The notes under the pieces were generated by a model. It was not told the DNA's origin and ran no database searches. It worked only from the letters and a program-made list of their open reading frames with translations. Positions 1 to 13,452 of a stretch of 64,000 bases of DNA are shown here, piece by piece. Origin of the DNA: Trogon surrucura (Eukaryota; Chordata; Aves; Trogoniformes; Trogonidae); contig CM036636.1 of NCBI GenBank assembly GCA_020746105.1, positions 2,232,001 through 2,296,000 of the forward strand, written 5' to 3'. How positions within the stretch are numbered: the first letter of the stretch is position 1; every line of letters starts with the position of its first letter. The position numbers were made by a program, and so were the translations under genes.

Positions 1-3000
1 CCTCGAGCTCGAGTTGTTAGAGATCCCTCCTCAGCAAGTCTCCAGGACTGTGTCCGAGTGGGAGAAGGGCACACCCTCCCTCCTTTGAGGAGTGAGTAAT
101 AATAGATGAAACTCTGCCCATGCTGCGTGGCTGTGACTGGTAGCCCTGGTGCTCCCCAGCATTAAATTTATGTCCAACGGCAGCAGGATCTGTTTGTGAT
201 GTTGTGTGTTGGAAAGCGGCTTCCTGTTTCCTCGGAGTGGTGTGAAGAAGGGAATAACAATTCAGTAATTTCGCAAATGTCAGCGGCTCCTGCTAGGTTC
301 ATCCCGTGGTGGCTGTCAGCTCCCTTGCCGCACGCAGGTGGGTGCTGATGCTGTCGGATGGGTTCAGAAGGGCAATTCTGTTACAGACTTGGCTAAGCTT
401 GAGGTGGCGTATTTGAAGAGAAAACGTTGCCTCCCCAGCACTGAGGTTTTCGGCTTAGTCTCTCCTTTTCCCCTCCTTTCCAGAAGTTCTGGCTAGCACA
501 GATTGTCTGTTCTGTGGATGGTTTTAGGGAACATTGATGGCTGCGTGCGTAGGGGGAACAATTAGCCACCGAATGCAAATAGATTGTTTCTTGCTATTTC
601 AAAATCATTGTAATTTCTTTTGAGGATGGGTTAATTATATCTTCATTTTGATGGGTGTAAGGAAAATGATAGAGATATAGCAATTTAAAAGTCTATATAG
701 GGATGGACATTGTTTGCAGAATACTGTTTTGGAGATCCTGAGAACAAAGCCTTGTCTCTTGGAGGCCCGTGGTTCTGGTGAGATCCGGTGTGTTGCATGT
801 TTCTCAGTGGTGGATGAGTGTTTTCTATTTCAGTTTTTTTATCTCATGCCAGCGACGTATCTGTCACCACGACAAGGGGTCTTCAGTTCAGAGGAAAACA
901 GTCCAGTTCTGGCTAAAGTGCATTTGGTTGAAGGGCTGGGAAACAGCTTTTTGAAAAACAAAGGTGAAAGCAAGAAAGTTGAAATAAACCTTGAAATTTA
1001 TGACCAAGGTGTAACAAAAATACATCTTTCACCTAAGGGGTGTAGGTGCGGGCGCTGCTTTACCAGCGCAGGACCCAGAGATCTTGTGTTCCACAGGGAT
1101 TTAAAGTTTGCAGGTGGCTTCTTGGTCTCTGCTCCAGCAGATCCTGCTGGGGGGTTCCCTTGGAGGGGGCACCTTGCTCATCCTGTGAGCCCCTCAGCTC
1201 CGTGTTATGGTCGAACTGAGCTGAGGTGGGTTCTTCACCCTGGGCAGCTCGTGGCTGCTGAAATGGGGGCGACGTCTGCTGTGGGGCGGGCGTGAACCCC
1301 AGCAGCTGAGGGGATGGGGCACGTCTGCTTCTGCTGCTCGGGCTGTGGGAGCTGCAGCCTGCGGGGAGCAGGGTGGGGAGGACAACAGCCGGCGCTCAGG
1401 CTGGAGTCTTCTGGGGAGAGCAGAGGTGATGTCCCACCTGAAAACGTTCCCCCGGGTGTGTAACTCGTGGGTCCCACGGGCCTCTGGTGATGGGACTGGG
1501 CAAGGCTGTGGCGTGAGCAGGACAGGCAGCGCAGGGGACTCGTGGATGCTTTTACTGAGATAGGCAGCTTGAGCTTTTTGGAATTAGTTACCTAAATGTA
1601 GATGTTCTGCTCCTTGGATTTCTGTGAAAAATTCTGCCCCTGTGGCCAGTTTGCTCTGTTGTCCGTCAGAATAACTTGTTCAGCGGAGGAACTGAAACCT
1701 GAATTTGGGACTTGCTCACCTCTGGTATCGTAGCAGCCAAGAACTGTATTCAAAGCAGCAAGAACAAAATGAAACTGAATCTTACTGGTGCATCTAAAGA
1801 AACCTACTGCAACCCTGGCAATCACAGGGAGGAGAAAGTTCCTGTGCTGGGTAATATATTGCATCAAAGCCCTAGTCTTTAATAATCAAATGATGACCAC
1901 TTCAAAGCCTGGTGTCTTTGCCTCTCTCCCTTGTAACAGCTTCAGCCAACCTTTCGTCAATTGGCAATGATTTGAAAACCAGACATTATGAGAGAAGCCT
2001 TGTAATTATTTGCTGCGATGAATCCTCTTTCTGCTGTGAAGCCGTGTGGAAGGGTTTTCTGTGCCGTGCAGCGTTTCTCCACCTTCATGCCTTACCGAGG
2101 CTCGCTTTAGAGGTGAAATTTTATCTCCTGACTTCCTGGCCATTTTGAAATCCGGCTTAGGGCTGCATTTCGGCTGCCTTAGCACCCTGAACTTTGCTGC
2201 TGCAGCCTTGCTTCGTGCCCTTTGGCAGTGCTCTCCCTCTGCCCCAGCCCTCCTGCTGGGCTGCCCGGCCTCCTCCAGGGCTTGGTGGCATCTCCCCAGC
2301 AAAGCCCCCGGGAGCCCCGTGCTCTTGGGAGGCTGGTGGAGCCCGGCGCGGAGAGGGACCGCCGGGAGCACGCCTGAAAGCAGCAGCTGGCAAAGGGGAC
2401 TCCCTGCCCCCCTTCTCCCGGAGGATTAATAAGTGAAGTTACGGGCACGAGGGAAAAGAGAAGCGTTTTGTAACCTGGCTGTGAAATTAGTAGAATAACT
2501 GCATTCCCGTGGTGGATGAGGCTTAATGAATTGATTGTGTGGAGGACACGGGTTTGGGCTTCTGAGTGTTAGAGAAGCGATGCAGTGCGGCGCTTAATGC
2601 TTGGAAAAATATGGTCGGTGGTGAAAGGCAAGATGGAGGAAAAATCCTGCTTTAAAGACCTGCATCCACCTGCAGAGGAGAGGTGGAATTAAGCAGAGCA
2701 GGAGGAGAGAAGAAACGCAGGAGATGGGGCTGTGAGCATGGCAGTTGGAGAAGGAGAGGCCTGGGGGGGGAGGGAGGGATGGGGCTGTGCTGGAGGAGGC
2801 TGGTTTTGAAGGTGGTGGTGAAATGATTTGGTGGCTCCTTAAAAGAAAAGAAAAGAAAAAAACCACAAAAAGCCAAAAAAAAAAAAGACTGAAGAGGAAA
2901 TGAACTGCAGGTGATTCTTCAAGCACCATCTAGTCCGTGACCTACTTGCTGCCACAGTGATTTGCAGCTAGGAGAGCAAGGAGAAGCAATGGCCGTTCCC

Positions 3001-4059
3001 GGTGGGAAGGGCAGGGCTGCCGCTGCGGGTGGGGGCTCTTTCTTGTGGAGGTCTCTGCGACGACCCCCGGGCCCCTGGGGTCGGTAGGGCGCTGCTGGAG
3101 AGAGCAAGGGAGCAGCTCTGAGCCCTGCGTTTCCCTCCGGTGTCACAGCCAGGGAGGGTGTCGGTGCCGAATCTTGGAACCAGGCTTGGATTTAAGAGCT
3201 GGCTTAGACACGTGGGCTTCTTGATGCGAGCTCCTGCCCCGGCAGGGGTGCGGGGCCTCCGTAACCAGCCAGGCTGGGGACACGGCTCGCCAGGACACAG
3301 TACGAGCAGCCGGAATTATTCATCCCGAACCTCCTTAATAATCCACTGCAAACTACAAGTCCTCTTTCTTCTGCTTCTGCTCCTTCAGGAGCTCCCTCTA
3401 ACCTGATCATTCTTAATCTCATCTTATTTTCCAGATCATCAATTTGATTTCTCAGTACTTTTACAGTCCTTAGTGTTCCCGGGAATCTGTGCCTCCATCA
3501 ATTATCTCTGTTTCTTTTTTGAGGCTGTAGCAACCTTGAGCCACAGTTCCCATACTATTTTTATAACTCGCACGTCTTATTAGAGGAGTCCTTCGGAAAA
3601 TAGGTGTATAGTTCTTGCCAAGATATCCCCAGATTTTCTCGGTAAATAATAACTTCACGTCTCGCTAATATGAACATCATGGCTCTCCTTTGCCTCTTTT
3701 TCGCTTCTCCCATGGGGTTTGGGGAGTTAAAAGTGTTACCTTTAACTTCCTTTGTACAAGCAGGAATGTGTGCGTGGCCCAGTGTTTCAGACATTCCTTT
3801 CACCAGGTGAATCACGATGCTGAGCGTGTCGTCCTGCGGGCTGGTGTCAAACAGTGGCGTCGATTAGCCCGTCGCTCTTCTCCTTTGCGTCCATCAGCAA
3901 GCGTTGGCGTATAACCTTCCTTTGCTCGATTCCAAAGCTGGTTCCACTATCTGTTATGGTGCTTGAAATCCACATAAATTCATGAACCTCGGCGGGTTCA
4001 ACGTGGATTTACCTGGGGCAGAGCTTTGGATGGGGAGGGGACCCTAAAAAGCATTTGTC

Positions 4060-4382
4060 AGTCCCGGCTGCTGTGGCTGCTCTTATTCTTGTGGGACAAC
4101 CACTGATAGGACAAGGGGTAATGGGCTGAAACTGGAACACAAGAGGTTCCGCCTGAACTCGAGAAGAAACTTCTTCTCAGTGAGGGTGACGGAGCCCTGG
4201 CACAGGCTGCCCAGAGAGGTTGTGGAGTCTCCTTCTCTGGAGACATTCAAGACCTGCCTGGACACGTTCCTATGTAGCATTATCGAGGCGTTCCTGCTCT
4301 GGCAGGGGGATTGGACTTGATGATCTTTCGAGGTCCCTTCCAATCCCTGACATTCTATGATACGATTCTATGATTCTATGAC
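4060..4382 (+). mobile_element. CR1 LINE 3' fragment with intact tail
   Basis: The sequence shows the usual CR1 3' order: GATAGGACAAGGGGTAATGG, a CAGGCTGCCCAGAGAGG segment, TTGGACTTGATGATCTTTCG, AGGTCCCTTCCAA, and a tail of repeated ATTCTATGA-type units. The tail at the right end gives + orientation. The fragment is 5'-truncated and holds only the end of the element, with no reverse-transcriptase domain. It is non-autonomous and inactive. Confidence 0.93.
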
Positions 4383-6183
4383 TTTTCCCACTTGGATGAG
4401 GGCTGCATCTGGCCTGGGGCTGCTTCAGGTTTGCCTCTACAAAAGGAGGTTTGGAAATAACCTTTGTGTCTTTTTTGGGGGTGTTCTAAGCCACTATATT
4501 AAATAAATTCAAAAAGTGGCTCTAAAAGTGTCTGAAATGGCAGCCTCCCTCCTGTCGATGGTATATAGGGAGTTATTTTGTGAGTTAACATCCCAAGGTT
4601 ACTTAACTCCAAAACTTCGGCACTTGCCATCCAAGAAAATCTTTCCTTTGGAAAGAAATATGAAAAAAACAAGTCCTCTGTTTTTCATAAGTTGTGAATT
4701 GTCCTCTTGTCTAAGCTGATTATTTTATTTATTCCAATAATCCTCTCTTCCAGAATAAAGGAAAATTAATTGTCTTCCTATTTCCATAATGATTTGCCCT
4801 TCAGACAGTTGCCAGGCAAAGTGCTTAAAATATGAATTAAAAGATCGTTGAGTGTTTAATATCACAGAGCTACCGTAGGAACATGTTTGTACTTTAATAG
4901 GGTGGTATTCAAGTACTCCCAGAGAGTGCTATTTGCTCTGTGTTCTGTAAGATTATGAGGTGGTTTGGTTTTTTTGGGGTTTTTTTTTTTTAGCTTCTGC
5001 ATATGAAAATGGGGTCAAGCCTGCTGTGGTAGATAGTGCAAGTCTTATGTAGGATTTTGTTTGGACTGTCTGCAACTGAAGCCCTAAAATTATCTGGCAT
5101 TAACGGGGAGCGTTGTCCTTGGACTCTGTCGTGTTTGTTTGCTGGGAAGGTGGCTTTGCTGTACTTGAGTGCCTGGAGATGGGCAAGGATTTCCTTCCTT
5201 ACAGGTGCGACGGGACGACATTTTCCCTGCAAGAGCTTTTCCACTGACACCTACCTGGCTCTTGGTTATTTTTAACTTTGGCCGGCTGGAGACGAAGTTA
5301 CCTGATTAATTTGGGAAAGTGCTGGAACGCTTCCTTAAAAGGCTCAGGAGTGATGTAACAGCCCGTGATGAATCTCAGGGCTAAATTAGAGCTTTTGCGG
5401 GTGCGTTGGTTGAGGAAGGGAGTTTCATATTTTATCAGCTCACACATTTATTTTTCATACCAGGCTACGGGCCCGGGGCTCCTGACCAGCCGGGCACACG
5501 GGGAAGCCGGCGTGGAAGCAGCGGCACAGCTCCGGGTCTAGAGCGGCGTGAGGGGAGAGGGGAATCTGCCCTCTTCTCTGCTTTCCAGTTTTATTCAGTG
5601 AGCTCTGAGAAAGACCTAAAAACCCAGAGGTGGGGATGGCCGTGCTTCCCGGGGAGGATTATGCAGAGGGTGGGCAAAGAGACAAAGCACAGCGTGTTAC
5701 AAACAGGGGCCTTGCGTAACAAAAAGGGTTTGTTTGTGTCACCGTAAGCGTTGCACGTCCAGGTGTGGGCTCCCAGGCGCGGGGACGGCGGAGGTGGAGC
5801 TCATCTCCACTGTATTCAGGGAAAAGGTGCTGGCACCAGACCTGGATGTGGGCCTGGCTCTTTCCTCATCCCGCAGCACGACTGGAGGCGTTGGGGACAG
5901 TTTCAGTGCTGCGTTTCGACACAAGAAACCACGCGGCAATAAATTCCTCGTGTCTGTTGCGTGTTCCCCTCTCCCCTGCACGTGAAATCGCTGCAGAGGA
6001 GCAGAGCGTAACCCATCACGGAGGAGAGAAGGGTAGGAGTTAATTCATTTTCACGATCTTTCCGTAGCACTTAGTCCAGCTAACAGTAATTTGTCTTACT
6101 TGGCTGCTGCAGTAATCCCATAAGGGACCCACTGGGAGAAGGCTCGGTGCAAAGGACCCGTGGCCCCTGGGTATTGCCATTAG

Positions 6184-6269
6184 CCCAAGAGCACGTGTTG
6201 CATTTACAGCCGGAGTTTGGTGCTGCCCCAAGAGCACGTGTTGCATTTACAGCCAGAGTTTTGTGCTGC
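6184..6269. repeat. 43-base tandem duplication containing a CACGTG E-box
   Basis: Two adjacent copies (6184-6226 and 6227-6269) differ at only two positions. Each has CCAAGAGCACGTGTTGCATT, so the CACGTG E-box is duplicated at 6192-6197 and 6235-6240. Confidence 0.9.
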
Positions 6270-8099
6270 CATCTCGAGCAGAAGAACCGTGGTGGTATCT
6301 TAATACCACCCAACTCCAGGAGACTGCCCTGCGCAGGTGAGACAGTGGCTTCATGACCCAAGTGCCCCTTAGCACAGGGGAGGGAGGGAGGGACACTCTC
6401 TCCTGGTTAGAGTGAGCTTAGGGAACATAAAACCAGGTGTGTGAATGTCCTCCTCGGGTCTCACCTGCTATGCCATGCATACAGCAATCTTTTGTTTTCT
6501 GCTAAACTTCGTAAACCTGGCAGGCAAATTCGTTAATGGGAGTGCTGACGGACTTTGAATTTGCCAAAGATTGATTTTTAATCACTCTCCCAACTCTTAA
6601 TAAGAGAGATCTCTCTCTGCTCCCTGTTCAGAAGTCCCGAGGGGGTGTAGGTGTAGGCTGCAGCATAAAACTGCCCAGTTTTGCTCGTTCTGTAGCTGGC
6701 AAGGATTTCTGTTTCTTGCTGTCGGTGCACTTGGCTCATTGTGTGTAGCAGGGAAGAAGTTATCCCAGACAGAGAACGCTCGGGTGGCCACCTCCTGTCT
6801 GTCGAAAGCTGCTGTTGGTTTCAGTATTTTAGGCTCAGTCTCTTAAATTGCAGATGGAGCTGCATTTCTAACTAGTGCAAACCCATACAGTTCACTGATG
6901 GAGGTGGAAATACCCTGATATACAGCAGTTACGGCCCAGGTCCGTAGGCAGCGTAAGCTACGTGTGCGTGATGTGGAGGGAGAAGCCTAAATTTATCAGT
7001 CACGCAGAGTCTTATGTAAAATAGCTCCATAGCTCCGTGCTTGCCGGTGTGGTTGCCAGAAGGGCGTTTGAACGGTAGGGGTGGTGAAATCGTGGCAGGG
7101 AACATGCGAGGAGGGGAAGTGGGCTCAAGGAGGACGTGGGTCCCATCCTGCAGCACAGGGAGGACTAGAAAAGTGGGTGTTAACGACTGTGTTTTGCAAG
7201 GCACTCTCCTCCTGCTTCAGGCGTTCCGTGTGCTGGGCGCTGACCTGGGGGCCTTCTTCAGATGGGAAGAGTTGTGCAGATGTAGCCTTTTCTCCCAGTC
7301 TCTTGATGGCTCTTTGCAGGAGTAACTGTGTTTGTTAGCTGGAGGCTGTTACTAGTCCCTTGAGACAATGCTGTTTTTAAAAATTAATCTTTTTTTTTGG
7401 TTGCTGCGACTATACTGATAATGTCCTTTTGTCTTCTGTTCCCCAAGGGAGTTTTTGCCCTTCCTGGATCTCACCCTGATCCCTGCTTCTGAAAACAAAT
7501 CCCAGGTTGCTGATGAAATCAGTTGTCTGATGCAGTGCATCGTCCGTGATTGTGCACGGAGGGAAGGAACCGGTGCCCTGCCAGAATAGTGGTGCATTAA
7601 ACCTTTTGCTCTGGATGAGGGCATCCAATCTTCCTTCCTCTGTATCTCCTGTCTAGCTGGAGTAAGAGAATTTTATCAGATTCCTGTCCTCAGGAGTATT
7701 TTCTCATGATCTCTTGGTCTCGTGGTTATTACACGGCATCAAGAGCCTTTCCTTCCTCTCTCCTCCCAGCACATCAGGTTATTACATATGCACAGGAGGT
7801 GGATTGAAGGGACTAACTGATCTCCATCGTTAACTTGAGCCTCTAAATGGATGTTTGGTGCCATCAGTGTGTTCTGGTCTTTCATCCTCCAGAGCTCAGG
7901 GACAGGAAAACAATGAGAAGCAGGCGATGGTAGGTGCTACCCTGCTTGTGCTGCCTCTTCAGATTCTCCTGATGAGCAGCTCCATGAATAAACATCCCTG
8001 TAGCCCTGCCTTTTCATGGGAACAACTTGTTTGGACTGTCATTGCTGCACAGCGGCCTGGGCTGACTGGGTTTAACGGTGGACACCTTCATGATGAGCA

Positions 8100-8276
8100 G
8101 GTGTTCCGGAGGTGGTAGCTCCAAAGGCATCGCTGTGTCCCACGTGTGAGCTTAAGGCCAGGTTGGACAGGGCTTTGAGCAACCCGGTCTGGTGGGAATT
8201 GTCCCTGCCTGTGGCAGGCGTTGGAACCAAATGATCTCTAAGGTTCCTTCCAACCCAAACCGTTCTGTGACTCAGG
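8100..8276 (+). mobile_element. CR1 LINE 3' fragment, degraded
   Basis: It shows GAGGTGGT-like sequence, AAGGCCAGGTTGGACAGGG, ATGATCTCTAAGGTTCCTTCC and AACCCAAACCGTTCTGTGA, the 3' end of CR1 in + orientation. It is diverged and lacks a clear octamer tail. Confidence 0.88.
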
Positions 8277-8836
8277 TGGAACAGGAATTCGCCATGACCG
8301 CGCGGGTAGATAAGCTGTAAAAACATATATTGTTTTCTCTTATTTTCGTAACATCAATAGTGTTGTTTGCTTTGAATGCTTTATTTTCCTTGTTCATGGC
8401 TGTGGTTTTCTTCGTCTCCCTGCACCTCTACGGTCGCGGCGCTGAGCACAAGTGTGAGCTGCAGAGCGAGAGCCCTCCGTGACGGCCGGGACTGGGGGCG
8501 GGGAGGAAGGGGAGGAGACGTCGCTTCCAAAAATCTGGTTAAAAATCCAACTGCTGCATTTTGAGTGGCAGTTCAGTAGCAGCCACTCCTCTCTGTTTAC
8601 TTTTCCTTGGGATTTGGAAACTCACACGGGCCCCACGCGCCGCAGTAGTAGATGGACACGGAAATTTTCACCGAGTTTTGTTGCCTGGTCGGGATTGGGC
8701 TGGGCTGCATCTGGAGGGCTCATTTCTCAGCGCCGTGGGTTTGTTGCTTTCCCCGCAGAGCTATTGTCTAGAGGAGACACCAACAGACCTTTGCTGCTGA
8801 TTCTTTGTCTGGAGAGAGAACTGGAGAGAGAGATAG

Positions 8837-8853
8837 ATATATATATATATATA
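8837..8853. repeat. (AT)n microsatellite
   Basis: About eight AT units, preceded by GAGA-rich sequence (8809-8836). Confidence 0.9.
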
Positions 8854-11800
8854 GTTATGTATAGTTATGCAGGTAACTCTGTGTATGTACATTTTTATAC
8901 ATCAGATCGACTGATCAAACTTTCCTCTTTTTGAGTCACAGCTGAATTTTAAAGGTGAAAGAGCTGCTGTGGCTGAGATGATGGGGTTTGGGCCTTTCTG
9001 AGGTTTCCAGGGCTCAGGAAAAACAACCAAAAAAAAAAAAAAGAGGAATGGATGGTTTGGATTTGGGGGGACAGCAACAAAAAGCCCCAAACAAAAAAAA
9101 AATCTTTATTGCGTTTCAAATTTTCTGTCTCCCCCCCCACTTCCAAATGTGCTTTTTAAAGAGTTACAAATGCTTGTTGGCATAGAAACTACTGAACCGG
9201 AGTGAAGCATGCAAATGTGAAAGGAGCCATTCTGCCTGAGCAACGTGGAGCGAGGCTCTGCAAAGCTGGCTAAAATCTTTTACGAGGCAAAGAAAAATTG
9301 TCCAGATGTTGCTCAAATTATAATGGCACGAAATTTTTAGGCTTTTCAATTTGCACTTAAATCCAAGAAAGCTTGAACTGTAGGGAACGCAGATCCGTTA
9401 CCGGTGGGTTTTCTTTTCTTACGAAAGAATTTGTAGTCCAAAAATATTGCTGAAATCTGTTTGGCTCCAAGTAGTGCCAGATCTTCATTAAAACATGTGG
9501 ATATTTCTGTGGTTTAATCTGTTAGAAACGCGTTCAGGATCCAGTTCTGTTAAATTAAGCCACAACATTGGCCTGGATGTTGCTTGAAATATTAAATGTG
9601 GCAGTCGGAACACCAAGCAAAACGTTTGCACATTTTAATCGCTTAACGAGTAATTTTTTTTACAAAATTTTATTCGGAGGAATGATTGAATGCCTTTAAA
9701 ACCTGTCCCTGCTCTCCTCGATTTGCCTCCTTCGCCGCGCCAGGACCCAGGAGCGGCTCAGCATCCCAGCGTGCGGTCACCGCGGGATGGAGCCAGGGTG
9801 TGCCAGGAGGATTTTGCTCCCTTCAAGCACGTTTTTCACCTCCTCCCGTGGTGTGGAGCGCGTGGTGTAGGCCTCCCTCCGAAATCCTTGAGGGGAATCT
9901 AAAAAAAAGAAATAACCAGCACGACCAAAGAGAGGTCTGCATCACGCCGGGCTTCCCTTAAGAGGTTTTTTCCTGCCGATTCTTCGCTCCGTTGGGGTTT
10001 CCTAACCTGGGATGAAATGCCTCTAACCTGCAATGGCTTGGCGGCAGGAAGCAGCGGGTTGTCTCCTGGCTTGATTTTGATGTTTTATTTTTTTATTATT
10101 CTTATTTCGCTCCGGCGGCGTGGGCACCTCTGCGCTGGCCGGCTGTGCTCTGCCAAGGGTGCTGCTCCCCCCACGCCTGCCCCTTCCCAGCAGGTAAGGC
10201 CATGGATTGCAAAGGCTGAGTATTTACTAATTCATTACTTTTTTGTCTTTCTTCCCCCCTCAATTTTTAGTTGCCTCATGGTAAGGCAGAGGGCTCCCCC
10301 CTTTTTTTTTTTTCCTCTTTAAATGTGGCCGTGCTGAGGAAGGGCTTCACTGCCGCGAACGTCGGAGCGGATGGCAAAGGGAGCCATGAAACGCCGCTCG
10401 CAGCCTGTGCTGCCTCGGGACACATTCATAATATATAGCACGCAGAAAATATCCCTGCTGGGTGGGTTTAGGTGGGTTGTGGGGGGCTGTTTTGGAATGT
10501 GACAGGTCGCAAAAGTAGTTCTATATTGGTGCCCTCTTCACTGTTTGAGGTTAAAAATGAGAATAATTGGGTATATCAGCATTTTTTTTTCTGCAGCCTT
10601 TTGTTTTTGGGGCCTTTTCAATTGCAGGGCAGCTTGTTTTGTATTAAAATGAGCACTTAGCTGGAAAGTGGCACAAAGCAGGATCGGGTTGCCGGTACCT
10701 GTGTGTGACTTGATAGCATTGACGCCTCTTTGTTGTCAGACACGGAAAGGGCAGTGTAGAAGGTTGGGAGGCTCAAAATTCAACCATGCTTTGCTCTTTC
10801 CTTTTCCCTAAAGCACACGGTTTTCTGTGGGCTAGTTTTATGTTTAAAAAAAAAAAGAAACAGCTCGAGCAAAGCTTCAGAACAATTTCTCTTATTATTT
10901 TAAGACTAATAAGGGTGTGGTGATAAATGGGAACTGTTAATGATTCATGATGAGGAAAGCAAGTGAAACTAAAAGGCACGATGGGATGGAGGTCGTCGCT
11001 GCGAATGGCCTCTGCGAAAGCAGATGGGAATCTGGGGAGGGGAGGCAGGGGTCCAGAGGCAGAAGAGAAATCAGCAGCTACCCTTCTTACGGTTATTTTT
11101 TTGGGGTTGTGAGATGCAGCGTGTGGAGGGTCCAAGCCCCAACAAGGCCCTTGGGAGGAGGTCTGATGGCTCGATCGTTGCTTGCTCCTTTGATTGCTCA
11201 TCCCTCTCTTGGCTTTGTCAGCTTTGCTGGAGGGACCCCCTAACACAAAATTAACTTCAGGCAGGTGCTTTATTTATTTAAGCAGGTCTTCTCATGCTTC
11301 AGGTGTGTTGCTGTCTTGGACCAAAGCACCTTGAAGCTTGCAGAGTCAAGGCTACGATACGTTAAGAGTTCACCTTACAAGTGGGATGGAGGCAGCTGTT
11401 TCCAACCTGACTTGTCAGAGAGGGTCCGATACGCTTTTAGTAGAGCGGCATCATTAGCTGGGCAGGACAAGGTAGGCAAAGCTTTTAGAAAAATCCTGAA
11501 TAAAGGACAGAGAAGCAAGAAAACTTTTCCTTGTATTTCCACGTACGTGGATGTGTTAAGTTACACACATTGTGGCTTTTAATTGGTCAGGTGTTAGTGG
11601 GGAAGAGTATTTAGATTTATCTTCAGGTTATATTAGGATACTAGAGACTATTCCTGTGGCAGCAGTACCTTCTATTTGTTGGGTCAGTGGAGTGTATATA
11701 TGTATCTTTGAAGTAAATTCGATGGGTTTGGAGACTGGAGCAAGGACCTTGGCAAGGTTTTCTGGAGTTTGGTTGTTTCCACGTGGGTTCGCTCGCTTTT

Positions 11801-13420
11801 GGAGTCTGCAGAGAAAAGCAATTAAGCCTTGTTGCTGCCTGGACCTCGAGGTGAGCACAGCAGGATCTTCGTTTTAAAACCTGCCCCAAGAGGATAGTAA
11901 GAAAGGATTAGAAAGGTAGAAGCGGGGTGGAGAGAATAAATTAGAAATGGAGGAGAAAGAAAATCCAGGAATTAAAAATAGAGGAAGAGAGTTCAAAATG
12001 AAAGAGGGAAAAATGGCACGGATGATGGAGCTTTGAAACATGAGAGATTGGGCTTTTATGTGTGTGAACAACCACAAATGGAAAAAAACCCTGATCCCAA
12101 AATGAGGTTGAAGGAAAGGCAGCTGGACGTGTAGGCAGAGGACGATTGGAAGCAAGTGAAGGTGGCAAATAAAATGAGGGGCTGGGAGTGCTGACCGTTG
12201 TCTCTGAAGCAGCCTGCAGAGAATCTGTTTTAATTCTCCTTCATACCAGTGACTAAAAAGTGATACAAAAAAGCCCCCCAAGCCCTGGGTATGGATGGGG
12301 GGATGAATGGGAAGGACCGACCTTTCCATTCTCTACAGTGAGCATCTCAGGGGTCTTGGTTCCCATCGTTTAGGAGAGGCTGGAGAAGTCGGTGCTCTGC
12401 CAGGCTGAGAAATCTGATTTTGAAGGTCTTGCACAAAACACATGGACGGTTGAGGGGAGAGGAAGTCGAGCACAACTGTACCTGGCTAATGAATGAAGAA
12501 ATTGTGTAAGTCATGTTTCCAGCATCCGTTTCATAGTTGTGTCACGGTCTTGCACTTTCCTTGATGCTGAAAGTGGCGTGTTTGCATCAGGACACGTGAC
12601 TGTTTCAGCACTGCAGCCCAGAGAAGACAAAACAAAGGATTTTTTCACCTCTCCAGCTACTTTAAGTTAATGTGCCATTTCATCCTGTGTGTCCTTACTA
12701 GCTGAGGCAGGGTAATATAATTTTAACCTTCACGTAACCTACCTTCAGGTAGCCTTTTTAACACAGATGTGCACTGGCTTTTGCAGTGAAGATAGACCCT
12801 CCACTTAATCATCAGTTACTTTGAGAGAAAGAAATTAACTGTGTCACTGATTGCCGCTGCAAGTCTGAAAGGCGTGAGCTCGGCGAGTTTCTTACCAAGT
12901 GCGGCTTTCACCTCTAGAAGCACCTGACAAAATATTTGGTGAATTTTGATAATGAGATACAGGCTGAGTTGACCTGAATTCTGCCAAGGAGCTGGTTGTA
13001 ATGCAGCTTTGCAAATCAGCACAGCTGGATCCATTGGGATGTAGCTCTTCTAAAACAAAACGATGGCAGCGCTCTGCCTTCCTCCCAAGCAGACTGACAG
13101 AGTCCTGAGGGTGATGTTAACTGGTGAGCGCAGGGCAGCATTGCAGGGATTAGAAATGAGGTGTAAGAACCTGGTATAAATAAATGGATACGAATCCCTC
13201 AAATTACTGAACTCAGTTACTTTATATAGATGTTGATGTCTTTCCTCCATCACTTAGATCTGAACAGGTCCCAGTTCCTAGCGTCCCTCCCTGCAGAGTT
13301 ACACTTGCTGTATGAACACGTGAGATTAGCATTTATTTAGGCTGGTGTGTACCAGCTGCACTGATGCAGGAAAATTTGTATTTGCTGCTGTAACTTGTGA
13401 ACCATGTTTCTCTTCTGGGT

Positions 13421-13452
13421 TTTTTTTTTTGTATGTTTGTTTGTTTGTTTGT
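13421..13452. repeat. T run and (GTTT)n microsatellite
   Basis: A run of ten or more T is followed by GTAT and four to five GTTT units. Confidence 0.88.

Noticed and set aside
714..1295. 193-codon open frame, + strand
   Set aside because: No recognisable domain, low-complexity start, overlapping open frames on the other strand, and no supporting splice sites.
10191..10199. Strong donor-like CAG|GTAAGG at 10194, and a similar one at 21791
   Set aside because: Good GT sites are frequent by chance. Neither follows an open frame with homology or a convincing acceptor.
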